Positions 24,722-32,352 of a DNA stretch of 64,000 bases are shown here, piece after piece. The translations under genes and the position numbers were made by a program. The stretch comes from Sphingomonas_R arantia. GTDB lineage: Bacteria > Pseudomonadota > Alphaproteobacteria > Sphingomonadales > Sphingomonadaceae. The stretch is taken from contig NZ_JBHUGS010000002.1 in assembly GCF_042682045.1 (NCBI RefSeq), forward strand, positions 434,001 through 498,000, given 5' to 3'. Position 1 is the first letter of the stretch. Every line of letters begins with the position of its first letter. The notes under the pieces are model-generated. The model had not been told where the DNA came from. It made no database searches and was given only the letters and a program-made list of their open reading frames with translations.

Positions 24722-24769
24722 CCTGCCGGTCTTTCCCTTCACCCCCCCTTGGGGAGGGCCGGCAGGCAT
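24722..24769 (-). terminator. Hairpin between lysis-gene remnants
   Basis: CCTGCCGG and CCGGCAGG form a perfect outer stem with further C-run/G-run pairing inside. It begins nine bases after the stop of the small membrane frame on the minus strand. There is no T-run, so termination is uncertain. Confidence 0.4.
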
Positions 24770-24777
24770 CCTCAGGC

Positions 24778-24927
24778 TTATTTGTCGTCCGGCTGCCTGA
24801 GAGCGGCGCGCACGGCGCCGACGATTAGGCGGAAGGTGCCGAACCCGGTCCACCCGGCAGCGATGCCGGCGCCGAGGATGAAGTAGACCGGCCAGTCATA
24901 TTCAGCCGCCAGCGCCTTACCGCGCAA
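24778..24927 (-). CDS. Small membrane protein fragment, possible holin remnant
   Basis: A 49-codon frame from a TTG. The middle has one clear membrane segment, WPVYFILGAGIAAGWTGFGT, followed by a short amphipathic end and a charged tail RQPDDK. It lies just upstream of the truncated endolysin on the same strand, where phages keep a holin. Open sequence continues upstream of the TTG without a convincing start, so it may be the C-terminal end of a longer lost gene. Confidence 0.35.
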   Translation of the reverse strand: MRGKALAAEYDWPVYFILGAGIAAGWTGFGTFRLIVGAVRAALRQPDDK

Positions 24928-25485
24928 ACGATTGCCGCAACGCGGACCTGTGACCGCCAGCGCCCCAGTTCGTTGCCCAAGCTTACGCTAGTGGCGCGTC
25001 CCTACAGGGCAGCCGATGACAGATATATGGGGCGCAGCGTGGCCCGAAACTGATTTGTTAACTCAATTTGTGGTTTCTCTCCGTTACCAATGCGTGCGCC
25101 AGATTGATCGCTGGTGACCGCGGGACGGTGTTGTCGGGTTGGCACGCTAAGCAGGCTGGCGTTGATCGCGCCACGCGCCAGCGTTCAACATCGTGCCCGC
25201 GGACTACGCGAACGGGGTAGCAGTTCCCCTCTGTCGTCGTAGCAACGCGAGGGACCGCCGCTTAACGTGCGATGGCGCAGCGCTGGCAGACCAGCTTCTC
25301 TTGAAAGTCTCGGACGGTCCGGGCGTGCGGTACCGGTCCAACCCGTAGGGACGGCCTCATGGGTTCGGCGAAGCTGGCAATGCATCGGCTCACCACATGT
25401 CCCACGAAACTAGACGGTGGCCGTTGGGCAGCATAACAACGAGGCTGCGGAGTCCGGTTCTCTGCATAGTTCACCGGGAGCGCGT
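24928..25485. other. Gap before the cargo block, no gene seen
   Basis: Roughly 560 bases in which no convincing frame, tRNA or repeat is seen. It contains short A+T-richer stretches (around 25020-25080). It separates the lysis remnants from the lower-GC cargo and probably carries the cargo promoter and a recombination junction. Confidence 0.4.
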
Positions 25486-26598
25486 GTGTCAGAGAAGCAG
25501 ATCACTGAGATGGAGCTCGACGCTCTAGTCCTGGACTTAGAGAATCCGAGGTTCGGTTTGATCGATGCCGCGAACGAAGCAGAAGCATTGGGCCTGCTTG
25601 CAGCTCGCGCCGATCTGCGCGAGTTATGGAATTCGATCAATGAGCGTGGTTTCGAACGATACGAGCCGTTAGTCGGCTTCCAAGGCGGTGACGGTCGCTA
25701 TGTCATTGTCGAAGGCAACCGCAGGTTAGCCGCCGTAAAGACGCTGCGTGAGCCCCACCTGCTTTCCGGAGCGCGCGTTACACCGCCCCCCATGACTGCG
25801 CTGGCTGAGGAAACCACTCGCAAGCTACCGGTAGTCGTCGTTCAGGAGAGGGGTGAAGCAGACGATTACATTGGCTTCAAGCATATCAATGGCCCCTCAA
25901 CTTGGGGTGCGCTGGCGAAGGCCAAATTTGCGGTGAAGCTTTTCGAGAAGTTGACTAGGAATGGGGCTGGGGATGATGACACACGCATTCAGCATCTCAG
26001 CAAGCGACTTGGTGACAGTCGCCAGCTGATCTTGCGAAACCTCGTCGCTTACAAAGTGTTTGAGCAGGCCCTGAAGCAGGAAGCTTTGGACGCGGAGCGG
26101 GGCGCCGATAACAACCTCGAATTTTCACATCTTTACACAATGCTGCAAAATCCTCCAACGAGGGTCTATCTTGGCCTTACAGATGCGCCGTTGACGGAAG
26201 CATTGGTTAAGGACGACCCTATCCCGGATAGTCATCGTGAACAGCTTGCGAAGATGATGCAGTGGTTATTTGGTAGCGGGGGTCAGCCGTCCGTCATCAA
26301 ACGTCAGGGAACCGATCGGCCGAAACTACAAAGGATCCTCAGTTCACCGTCTGCAACACTCACTTTAGAGACGACCGGCGACTTCGAGTCGGCCGCGGAC
26401 GAAGCAGGGTTTCGGACGGACAGTTGGTTGGATCAGGTTGTTCGTCTATCAACTTTGTCGAAAACAGTTGCGGACGGGGTGACGGAGCTTCCAACCGATC
26501 TGGATCCCGAGCTAGTCACGCGAGCCGGGGAACGGCTCAACGTAGCGGATCGAAACGTGAAGGGGGCAACGGCCATTTTGCGCGCACTGTTCTCGTGA
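25486..26598 (+). CDS. ParB/Srx-fold protein, putative defence component
   Basis: 370 residues. The N-terminal about 130 residues have a ParB N-terminal-like (ParB/sulfiredoxin) domain: MELDALVLDLENPRFG, a LWNSINERGFERYEPLVGF helix-strand unit, and the key VIVEGNRRLAAVKTL box corresponding to the ParB GERR region. The rest is helical and has no match to the chromosomal ParB DNA-binding centre. The GTG at 25486 has GGGAG five bases upstream; a GTG at 25417 lacks a site. The stop overlaps the next gene (GTGA). ParB-fold proteins include nucleases and NTPases of phage-defence systems; which applies here is not known. Lower GC than the flanks indicates acquisition. Confidence 0.7.
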   Translation: MSEKQITEMELDALVLDLENPRFGLIDAANEAEALGLLAARADLRELWNSINERGFERYEPLVGFQGGDGRYVIVEGNRRLAAVKTLREPHLLSGARVTPPPMTALAEETTRKLPVVVVQERGEADDYIGFKHINGPSTWGALAKAKFAVKLFEKLTRNGAGDDDTRIQHLSKRLGDSRQLILRNLVAYKVFEQALKQEALDAERGADNNLEFSHLYTMLQNPPTRVYLGLTDAPLTEALVKDDPIPDSHREQLAKMMQWLFGSGGQPSVIKRQGTDRPKLQRILSSPSATLTLETTGDFESAADEAGFRTDSWLDQVVRLSTLSKTVADGVTELPTDLDPELVTRAGERLNVADRNVKGATAILRALFS

Positions 26599-27650
26599 GG
26601 CTGGAACTGCAGCCGATCAGTGGTGTGAAGCAGCTTGCCGCCTGGCATCCCCTCGTGGAACTCCTTGCGCTGTTTAATGGAAGCTGTGCGCTTGATGACC
26701 TTGAGTGGGACGATGGCGAGATGCTGGCCTCGTATGTGGAGGACATGGATCCCCACGCTCGTGCAGACTATGAAGCCGAACCCGCCGCTGGTATCCGAGA
26801 AGCTAAAGACCTTTTTATCACTGGCATGCTGGAATTGATACGTGACCGCCAAGCAGCCCTTGGCGCCGCCTCACCATTTCACCTACCCAACGACGGAACA
26901 ACTTTGTTGATTCGCAAGCCAGTGGAGGAGGTCACGGAGGCGAGCATTGCCTACTCGTGGATGGTTCTGTTTTGGGCGATCTCGTCAAAAACGGATTACC
27001 TCATTATTACCAAACAAGATCGAACAGCGTTCACGACGGATTTTGCAAAGGTGTTTGAGTGGATTTGCTGCTTGATCATGGTTGCTCGCTCGCCGGCATC
27101 GGTTTGGTATTTCGGAGATAGCCGGGACGTAAGGGAGTTCTTGCGGAGGCTAGAGCGAATGGTCTTGGTCGCTGGGACCGGGCGGGTGAAAGGTTTTGCA
27201 CAGCTTCAGGCCAACCAGGTTGGTGCCAATGACGGGGGAGTGGATATTCTAGCGATACAGACGCGCCAAGGGGCCGTTCCGCGCGACGCCACTGCCTACC
27301 TCGTTGGCGCGACGATCCAGCAGTCGGATCGGCGGGCGAAGATCATGGGGGGTGGCAGTATTGCGCGCTTCCTAGAGTTTTTCGAACGAGGCCCGAACTT
27401 TGCGTTCCATGGCGTACTCGCAGTGCCTTTCGAGGCGTCTGATATTGATCAGTTAAACTGTAATTTAAATAATTGCATTTATTTATCAAAAGCAGAGTTG
27501 ATTAGTATTCTAGGACAGTATCCGCAAGACATTCGGCAACGCTTGAATGTTGGTACGGCTCGAAGAAAAATTCGGCAGCGAAGTCGTGAAATATCGAATA
27601 CAACGATCTTGGTTGGAAAGGCGGGCGATCTCAGGCTGCAATGGGCGTAA
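26595..27650 (+). CDS. Putative PD-(D/E)xK-type nuclease partner of the ParB-like protein
   Basis: 351 residues from a GTG overlapping the ParB-like stop, so the two are made together. The central region is reminiscent of Mrr-like endonucleases: FEWICCLIMVARS (candidate Glu), then GANDGGVDILAIQ (candidate Asp) and YLVGATIQQSDRRAK, in the place of the usual Q-x-K strand, though the canonical Lys is displaced. The N-terminal 200 residues have no recognised domain. The last 60 codons are strikingly A+T-rich. The 3' end overlaps the convergent methylase gene by 20 bases. Nuclease activity is a hypothesis. Confidence 0.5.
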   Translation: MRLELQPISGVKQLAAWHPLVELLALFNGSCALDDLEWDDGEMLASYVEDMDPHARADYEAEPAAGIREAKDLFITGMLELIRDRQAALGAASPFHLPNDGTTLLIRKPVEEVTEASIAYSWMVLFWAISSKTDYLIITKQDRTAFTTDFAKVFEWICCLIMVARSPASVWYFGDSRDVREFLRRLERMVLVAGTGRVKGFAQLQANQVGANDGGVDILAIQTRQGAVPRDATAYLVGATIQQSDRRAKIMGGGSIARFLEFFERGPNFAFHGVLAVPFEASDIDQLNCNLNNCIYLSKAELISILGQYPQDIRQRLNVGTARRKIRQRSREISNTTILVGKAGDLRLQWA

Positions 27651-28494
27651 CCAGTATCTCACCCTCAAGCCGCTTTTTTTGCAGACTGTAGAGAACATCT
27701 AGCCTCGAAATATGAGCTCCCTTGTACGTATTTCGTATGAGTTCGCAGTCATCATACGTCACGATCCAATGCGGAATAACGCCTGCGCATAAGTATGCAC
27801 CTAGTAGAATATGGTCGCGCGTCTTCATGGCGTTAAGATAAAGCCTGGAACCCGCCGTTACATATGGCGGATCTATGAAATAGAGTGATCGTTCAAGATC
27901 GATCTCATTGGATGTCTGTTGAACAAACTTTAACCCATTCATATTTGATAGTTTGATACGATCAGCGTTAGCTCCAAGCCATTTAATCCGTTCGATCATG
28001 GCTGCGCGATTGAACCGGACATCCAGCTTCCAATCCCCGTTTTGAGCATACCCACCAATTGGACCAGCCCCCTGAACGATGCCCGATCTGTTCGTGCGGT
28101 TTAGAAAAAAGGTGGCGAAGCCGAGTTCGAATTCGTCCGTTGCCAGTGTAGGATCATCGACAATGGCTTTGTGGTGCCACCATTCATCAATTCCAACAAC
28201 GACGTCCGCCAGGGCATCGAGGAAGCGAGCGTTATGAGCGATCATCGCTCGCCATGCGCTGTATACGCGGATGTCCGCATCGTTGAGATATATGAGGTCG
28301 ACGGAGTTTGTGCCGAGAAGCCGGATGGCAGCACCAGCTCCGCCTGCGTACGGTTCTAGATAAGCGGTGATTCCGCCTGGCAAGGCCTGAACTGCATGGT
28401 GTAGTGCCTCGGCGAAAAACGCTTTGCCGCCGGGATAGCGGAAAGGGGACATGGCCGCGCAGGCGCGCCGCGAAATCCGTTTCCTGTCCGTCAT
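27631..28494 (-). CDS. DNA adenine methylase (D12 class, Dam-like)
   Basis: 287 residues. Transfers methyl from SAM to adenine N6 in DNA. It shows the D12-class motifs: MSPFRYPGGKAFF (N-terminal motif X), YLEPYAGGAGAA (SAM-binding motif I) and SLYFIDPPYV (catalytic DPPY). The target-recognition region between them contains TFFLNRTNRSGI as in Dam-like enzymes. Translation may instead start at 28452 with MSPFRYPGG; neither start has a clear ribosome site. It converges on, and overlaps, the putative nuclease gene. It may protect element or host DNA from that nuclease, or be a solitary phage methylase. Confidence 0.9.
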   Translation of the reverse strand: MTDRKRISRRACAAMSPFRYPGGKAFFAEALHHAVQALPGGITAYLEPYAGGAGAAIRLLGTNSVDLIYLNDADIRVYSAWRAMIAHNARFLDALADVVVGIDEWWHHKAIVDDPTLATDEFELGFATFFLNRTNRSGIVQGAGPIGGYAQNGDWKLDVRFNRAAMIERIKWLGANADRIKLSNMNGLKFVQQTSNEIDLERSLYFIDPPYVTAGSRLYLNAMKTRDHILLGAYLCAGVIPHWIVTYDDCELIRNTYKGAHISRLDVLYSLQKKRLEGEILVTPIAA

Positions 28495-28821
28495 AACACC
28501 AACGCACTCACCCCAAGCAAGTCGGGCCTTCTACCGGCAAGACGCTGCATAGCAAGGCAGGTCGAGATTAGGAACCGCTTCAGTCGCCGCGGCATTTTGG
28601 GCGCCTGCACGTTCGCTGGGCAAGGAAACCAGCCGGCTGTTTGCGTTCACGAGTGCCAGACTGCGAGGTGGGCACCGGACGGATCGCGCACTGCTGTAGC
28701 ACGCTGCTGTGACGTTCGCGCCAATCATGCTGCACGGCGTGGGGGTCGTCGAGGCGGACGTCGACGACGGCTGATCGCGAATCGCTTTCCTACACGTGTT
28801 CCCTATGCGTTCTCTCCCTGC
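28495..28821. other. Gap, no gene seen
   Basis: About 330 bases between the methylase start and the zinc-ribbon-like gene. Open frames cross it on both strands but their composition is Arg/Pro-rich and they have no ribosome site. It should contain the methylase promoter. Confidence 0.4.
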
Positions 28822-29277
28822 ATGGTTGGACCGCCAAGATCTCTTCACGATCTCCGCAAAATCGAAGCGAACCTCGTGGTCATCTGTCGCACCTGCGGCC
28901 GGTCTCGGGAGTTCGATCGCGAGGCGTTGATTGCCGAGCTGGTCCGCCGCGGCCGGAGCTTGGTCTGGGCGATGCTCCCGGCCCACTTCCGGTGCAGCGG
29001 GGAAGCGTGTCAATCGAAGGACGTCCGGCTCACCGCCCCCGCGTTCCCGGACAAGTTGCGGCTGGAGCAGTTGCAGGAAGTCCGACGCGTGTTCGACGCC
29101 GCCGACACCCTCATGGCGAGGCTCGGCGAAATGAACGGCGACATCAAATCGCTGCAGGCGGTCTCGCTCGCGCGTTGCGAGTATGAGGCGGCTAAGCGCG
29201 CGCTTATCGGCTGGGGCTGGGCATTGCATTCTGGAACAGGCTTGCAGCCGATCAGCCGCCACGGCGACGAAGGGTAA
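28822..29277 (+). CDS. Small Cys-motif protein, possible zinc ribbon
   Basis: 151 residues from the ATG at 28822. The N-terminal part has VVICRTCGRSREFDREALIA followed by LPAHFRCSGEACQSKDVRL, two Cys pairs about 35 residues apart that could bind zinc. A helical C-terminal half follows. Similar small two-Cys-pair proteins are frequent hypothetical genes in sphingomonad phages and genomic islands. An opposite-strand frame (28531-29340) is judged a shadow. It is the last gene before attR. Confidence 0.55.
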   Translation: MVGPPRSLHDLRKIEANLVVICRTCGRSREFDREALIAELVRRGRSLVWAMLPAHFRCSGEACQSKDVRLTAPAFPDKLRLEQLQEVRRVFDAADTLMARLGEMNGDIKSLQAVSLARCEYEAAKRALIGWGWALHSGTGLQPISRHGDEG

Positions 29278-29419
29278 AGGGTCCGGGCCGATGACAGGAG
29301 AGCGGCGCAGTGAACGGCGTTTGGATCGGGTCAGCGACACACGGAGGCGGATAGTTCCGATCCGTTACCGAAGTTCGGCAATGCCGACCAGATGCGGCGC
29401 GCTAAGTGCTTGAAAAACC

Positions 29420-29466
29420 GTGGTGACCCCTACGAGAATCGAACTCGTGCTTACGCCGTGAGAGGG
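29420..29466. repeat. attR, within tRNA-Glu
   Basis: 47 bases identical to 8232-8278. This copy is joined to the 5' part of tRNA-Glu (29467-29495) and so restores a complete tRNA. Bases 29421-29466 are tRNA positions from the 3' CCA end to just past the anticodon loop. The identity block ends at the anticodon stem, a usual crossover place for tyrosine integrases. Confidence 0.93.
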
Positions 29467-29495
29467 CGTCGTCCTAACCGCTAGACGAAGGGGCC
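29421..29495 (-). tRNA. tRNA-Glu (CTC)
   Basis: 75 bases with CCA encoded. The acceptor arm GGCCCCT pairs with AGGGGTC (one G-U), the anticodon loop is CTCTCAC giving anticodon CTC, and the T loop is TTCGATT. It reads GAG codons. Its 3' part is supplied by the integrated element, and integration therefore did not disrupt it. Confidence 0.96.
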
Positions 29496-29616
29496 GTTTC
29501 CGGTGGTCGCTCCTATGAAGCGGCGGCGTGTCCGTCAAGTCTTTCCGGGCCGATACTCCATCATCATTCGCACACAAGGGCTGACAAAGTGGGCCGACAT
29601 TCCCTACCTGCGGCCC

Positions 29617-30252
29617 ATGCCTACAGCCAAGATTTGCGGCCTCACCACCGAGGCCAGCCTGGATGCCGCCATCGCGCATGGTGCGTCGCATGTCGGGTTC
29701 GTGTTCTTCCCGCGCAGCCCGCGCGATATCGATCCGGACCGCGCCGCGGCGCTGATCGCCCGGACGCCGGCGCGTGTCGGCAAGGTCGGCGTGTTCGTCG
29801 ATCCGGACGATGCGCTGCTGACTCGCGCCGTCGCGGCCGGAGTCGACACGATCCAGCTGCACGGCGGCGAGACGCCGGAGCGCGTGGCGGCGGTGCGGGC
29901 ACGCTACGCCCTGCCCGTCTGGCGCGCGGTCGCGGTGCGGACGCGGGAGGATCTAGGCGCGGCGGCCAAGTATCGCGGGGCGGCCGACCTGATTCTGTAT
30001 GACGCCAAGCCTCCTCGCGGGGCGGACCTGCCCGGCGGACTCGGGCTGCGGTTCGACTGGCGGCTGTTGCAGGGGCACGTCCACCCGCTGCCGTGGGCGC
30101 TGTCCGGCGGGCTCGATGACGCGTCGGTCGGCGAGGCCGTGCAGGTGACCGGGGCGACGTTGCTCGACGTTTCGTCGGGGGTCGAATTGTCCCCGGGCGT
30201 CAAGGATGTGGACAAGATCGCTGCCTTCCTGCAATCGGTCGCCCGGTCATGA
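29617..30252 (+). CDS. trpF: Phosphoribosylanthranilate isomerase
   Basis: TrpF isomerises phosphoribosylanthranilate to CdRP in tryptophan synthesis. 211 residues with the family motifs AKICGLTTEASLDAAI (catalytic Cys), GFVFFPRSPRDI, IQLHGGETPE and LSGGLDDASV (phosphate site), ending in SSGVELSPGVKD. The ATG at 29617 gives the expected N-terminus; the 38-codon upstream extension would begin only 7 bases from the tRNA gene. The stop overlaps the trpB start (ATGA). Confidence 0.96.
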   Translation: MPTAKICGLTTEASLDAAIAHGASHVGFVFFPRSPRDIDPDRAAALIARTPARVGKVGVFVDPDDALLTRAVAAGVDTIQLHGGETPERVAAVRARYALPVWRAVAVRTREDLGAAAKYRGAADLILYDAKPPRGADLPGGLGLRFDWRLLQGHVHPLPWALSGGLDDASVGEAVQVTGATLLDVSSGVELSPGVKDVDKIAAFLQSVARS

Positions 30253-31481
30253 CCATACAGAACAGCTACCGTGCGCAGCCATCGCCAGACGGCCATTTCG
30301 GCCAGTTCGGCGGACGCTACGTCGCCGAAACCCTGATGCCGCTGATCCTCGACCTGGAACGCGAATATCGCGCCGCGCAGGCCGATCCGGCGTTCCAGAC
30401 CGAACTCGACTGGCTGCTGAAACATTATGTCGGCCGGCCCAGCCCGCTTTATTATGCGGAGCGCTTCACCGAGGCGGTGCGTGCGGACGCGCCCGAGGGG
30501 ATGGGCGCGAAAGTCTATCTGAAGCGCGACGAGCTGAACCATACCGGCGCGCACAAGATCAACAACTGCATCGGCCAGATCCTGCTGGCCAAGCGGATGG
30601 GCAAGACGCGGATCATCGCGGAAACGGGCGCGGGCCAGCACGGCGTCGCCACCGCCACAGTGGCGGCGCGGTTCGGCCTGCCCTGCACCATCTACATGGG
30701 TGCGCGCGATACGGTGCGGCAGCAGCCGAATGTGTTCCGGATGAAGCTGCTCGGTGCGGAGATCGTGCCGGTGACGGCGGGCGCGCAGACGCTGAAGGAT
30801 GCGATGAACGAGGCGCTGCGCGACTGGGTCGCCAATGTCGAGGACACATTCTACATCATCGGCACCGCGGCCGGGCCCCACCCCTACCCGGAGCTGGTTC
30901 GCGATTTCCAGTCGGTGATCGGCCGCGAGGCGCGGGAGCAGATCATGGAGGCCGAGGGTCGCCTGCCCGACCTGCTGGTCGCGGCGATCGGTGGCGGGTC
31001 GAACGCGATAGGGCTGTTCCATCCGTTCCTGGACGATGCCGACGTGCGGATGGTCGGGATCGAAGCGGCGGGCCACGGGCTCGACACCGTCGAACATGCC
31101 GCGTCGCTGGCGGGTGGCGAGCCGGGCGTGCTGCACGGCAACCGGACCTATCTGCTGCAGGACGAGGATGGGCAGATCACCGAGGGTCATTCGATCTCGG
31201 CGGGTCTCGACTATCCGGGGATCGGGCCGGAGCACAGCTGGCTGCACGAGACCGGGCGCGTGCAGTATGAAAGCTGCACCGACCGCGAGGCGTTGGACGC
31301 GTTCCAGTTCCTATGCCGGACGGAGGGGATCATTCCTGCGCTGGAACCTGCACACGCGTTGTCCGCCGTGGTGCGGCATGCGCGGACGATGCCGCGGGAC
31401 CAGATCATCATCGCCAACCTGTGCGGGCGTGGGGACAAGGATATCTTCACCGTCGCCGACGCGCTGGGGGTGAAGATATGA
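30249..31481 (+). CDS. trpB: Tryptophan synthase beta subunit
   Basis: 410 residues, PLP enzyme that condenses indole and serine to tryptophan. The PLP lysine is in ELNHTGAHKINNCIGQ, the phosphate-binding GGGSNAIG is in the middle, and FGQFGGRYVAETLMP is the conserved start. It works in an alpha2beta2 complex with TrpA. A 46-base spacer with a C/T-G/A hairpin separates it from trpA; trpF, trpB, trpA and accD form one operon. Confidence 0.98.
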   Translation: MTIQNSYRAQPSPDGHFGQFGGRYVAETLMPLILDLEREYRAAQADPAFQTELDWLLKHYVGRPSPLYYAERFTEAVRADAPEGMGAKVYLKRDELNHTGAHKINNCIGQILLAKRMGKTRIIAETGAGQHGVATATVAARFGLPCTIYMGARDTVRQQPNVFRMKLLGAEIVPVTAGAQTLKDAMNEALRDWVANVEDTFYIIGTAAGPHPYPELVRDFQSVIGREAREQIMEAEGRLPDLLVAAIGGGSNAIGLFHPFLDDADVRMVGIEAAGHGLDTVEHAASLAGGEPGVLHGNRTYLLQDEDGQITEGHSISAGLDYPGIGPEHSWLHETGRVQYESCTDREALDAFQFLCRTEGIIPALEPAHALSAVVRHARTMPRDQIIIANLCGRGDKDIFTVADALGVKI

Positions 31482-31493
31482 CGGCGCTCGCCT

Positions 31494-31521
31494 GCTCCCC
31501 CTCCCTTGAAAGGGAGGGGGG
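31494..31521. repeat. Inverted repeat in the trpB-trpA spacer
   Basis: CTCCCCCTCCCTT and AAGGGAGGGGG form a hairpin with a 2-4 base loop that ends just before trpA. It is a truncated member of the C/T-rich repeat family seen at 39017 and 44976. It supplies the purine-rich sequence upstream of the trpA start and could affect its translation. Confidence 0.6.
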
Positions 31522-31527
31522 AAGAGC

Positions 31528-32352
31528 ATGACCCGCCTCGCCACCACCTTCGCCGCCTGCGCCGCGCAGAACCGGGCCGCACTCGTGTGCTTCGTCACGG
31601 GCGGGGACCCTGCCCCGGCCGCGACTCCGGCGATCCTCGACGCGCTCGTCGCCGCGGGTGCGGACGTGATCGAACTCGGCATGCCGTTCACCGATCCGAT
31701 GGCGGACGGCCCCGCGATCCAGCTCGCCAACCTGCGCGCGCTGGGGAGCCGCACGACCACCGCCGCGCTGTTCGAGATCGTGCGCGGGTTCCGCGCGCGG
31801 CATCCGGACGTGCCGCTGGTGCTGATGGGCTATGCCAATCCGATGGTGCGGCGCGGGCCGGAATGGTTCGCCGACCGGTGCCGCGATGTCGGGGTGGACG
31901 GCGTGATTTGCGTCGACGTGCCGCCGGAGGAGGATGCCGCGCTCGGCCTGCCGTTGCGGGCCGCCGGGATCGATCTGGTCCGGCTGGCGACGCCGACCAC
32001 CGATGATGCGCGGCTGCCTGCGGTGCTCGCGAACGCGTCGGGCTTTCTCTATTATGTCTCGGTCGCCGGCATCACCGGCAAGCAGCAGGCGGCGTCCGCA
32101 TCGATCGACGCCGCGGTCGCGCGGTTGAAGGCGGCGACCGACCTGCCCGTCGCGGTCGGGTTCGGCGTCCGCACACCGGAACAGGCCGCCGCGATCGCGC
32201 GGACCGCCGACGGCGTCGTGGTCGGTTCCGCGATCGTCGAGGTCATCGCCGCGGCCTATGCCGGCGGAAACGACCCGGCCGCCGCGATCATGGACTATGT
32301 CGGCGGGCTGTCCGCCGCGGTCCGAACCGCCCGTCAGGAGGCCATCGCATGA
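31528..32352 (+). CDS. trpA: Tryptophan synthase alpha subunit
   Basis: 274 residues, a TIM barrel that cleaves indole-3-glycerol phosphate and passes indole to TrpB. Catalytic Glu is in VIELGMPFTDPMADGP, with the Asp in the same segment, and the phosphate-binding GFGVRTPEQA and VVGSAIVE loops follow. The stop overlaps the accD start (ATGA). Confidence 0.97.
   Translation: MTRLATTFAACAAQNRAALVCFVTGGDPAPAATPAILDALVAAGADVIELGMPFTDPMADGPAIQLANLRALGSRTTTAALFEIVRGFRARHPDVPLVLMGYANPMVRRGPEWFADRCRDVGVDGVICVDVPPEEDAALGLPLRAAGIDLVRLATPTTDDARLPAVLANASGFLYYVSVAGITGKQQAASASIDAAVARLKAATDLPVAVGFGVRTPEQAAAIARTADGVVVGSAIVEVIAAAYAGGNDPAAAIMDYVGGLSAAVRTARQEAIA

Larger units (their letters stand above)
8232..29466. 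mobile_element. Integrated prophage remnant or phage satellite at tRNA-Glu
   Basis: The element is defined by the 47-bp direct repeats at both ends (8232-8278 and 29420-29466) and the integrase just inside the left end. It is about 21.2 kb with one att copy. It holds replication-type genes (DnaB-like helicase, DUF1376 protein) on the plus strand, scattered phage morphogenesis genes on both strands, a truncated endolysin and a lower-GC cargo block (about 25.4-28.5 kb) with a ParB-like protein, a putative nuclease and an adenine methylase. No terminase, portal, major capsid or baseplate gene is recognised. It separates pyrF/quiC from tRNA-Glu and trpF. Confidence 0.9.

Noticed and set aside
28531..29340. 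269-codon minus-strand frame at the right end of the element
   Set aside because: Mostly antisense to the Cys-motif gene at 28822. Composition is Arg/Ala-rich and has no domain.
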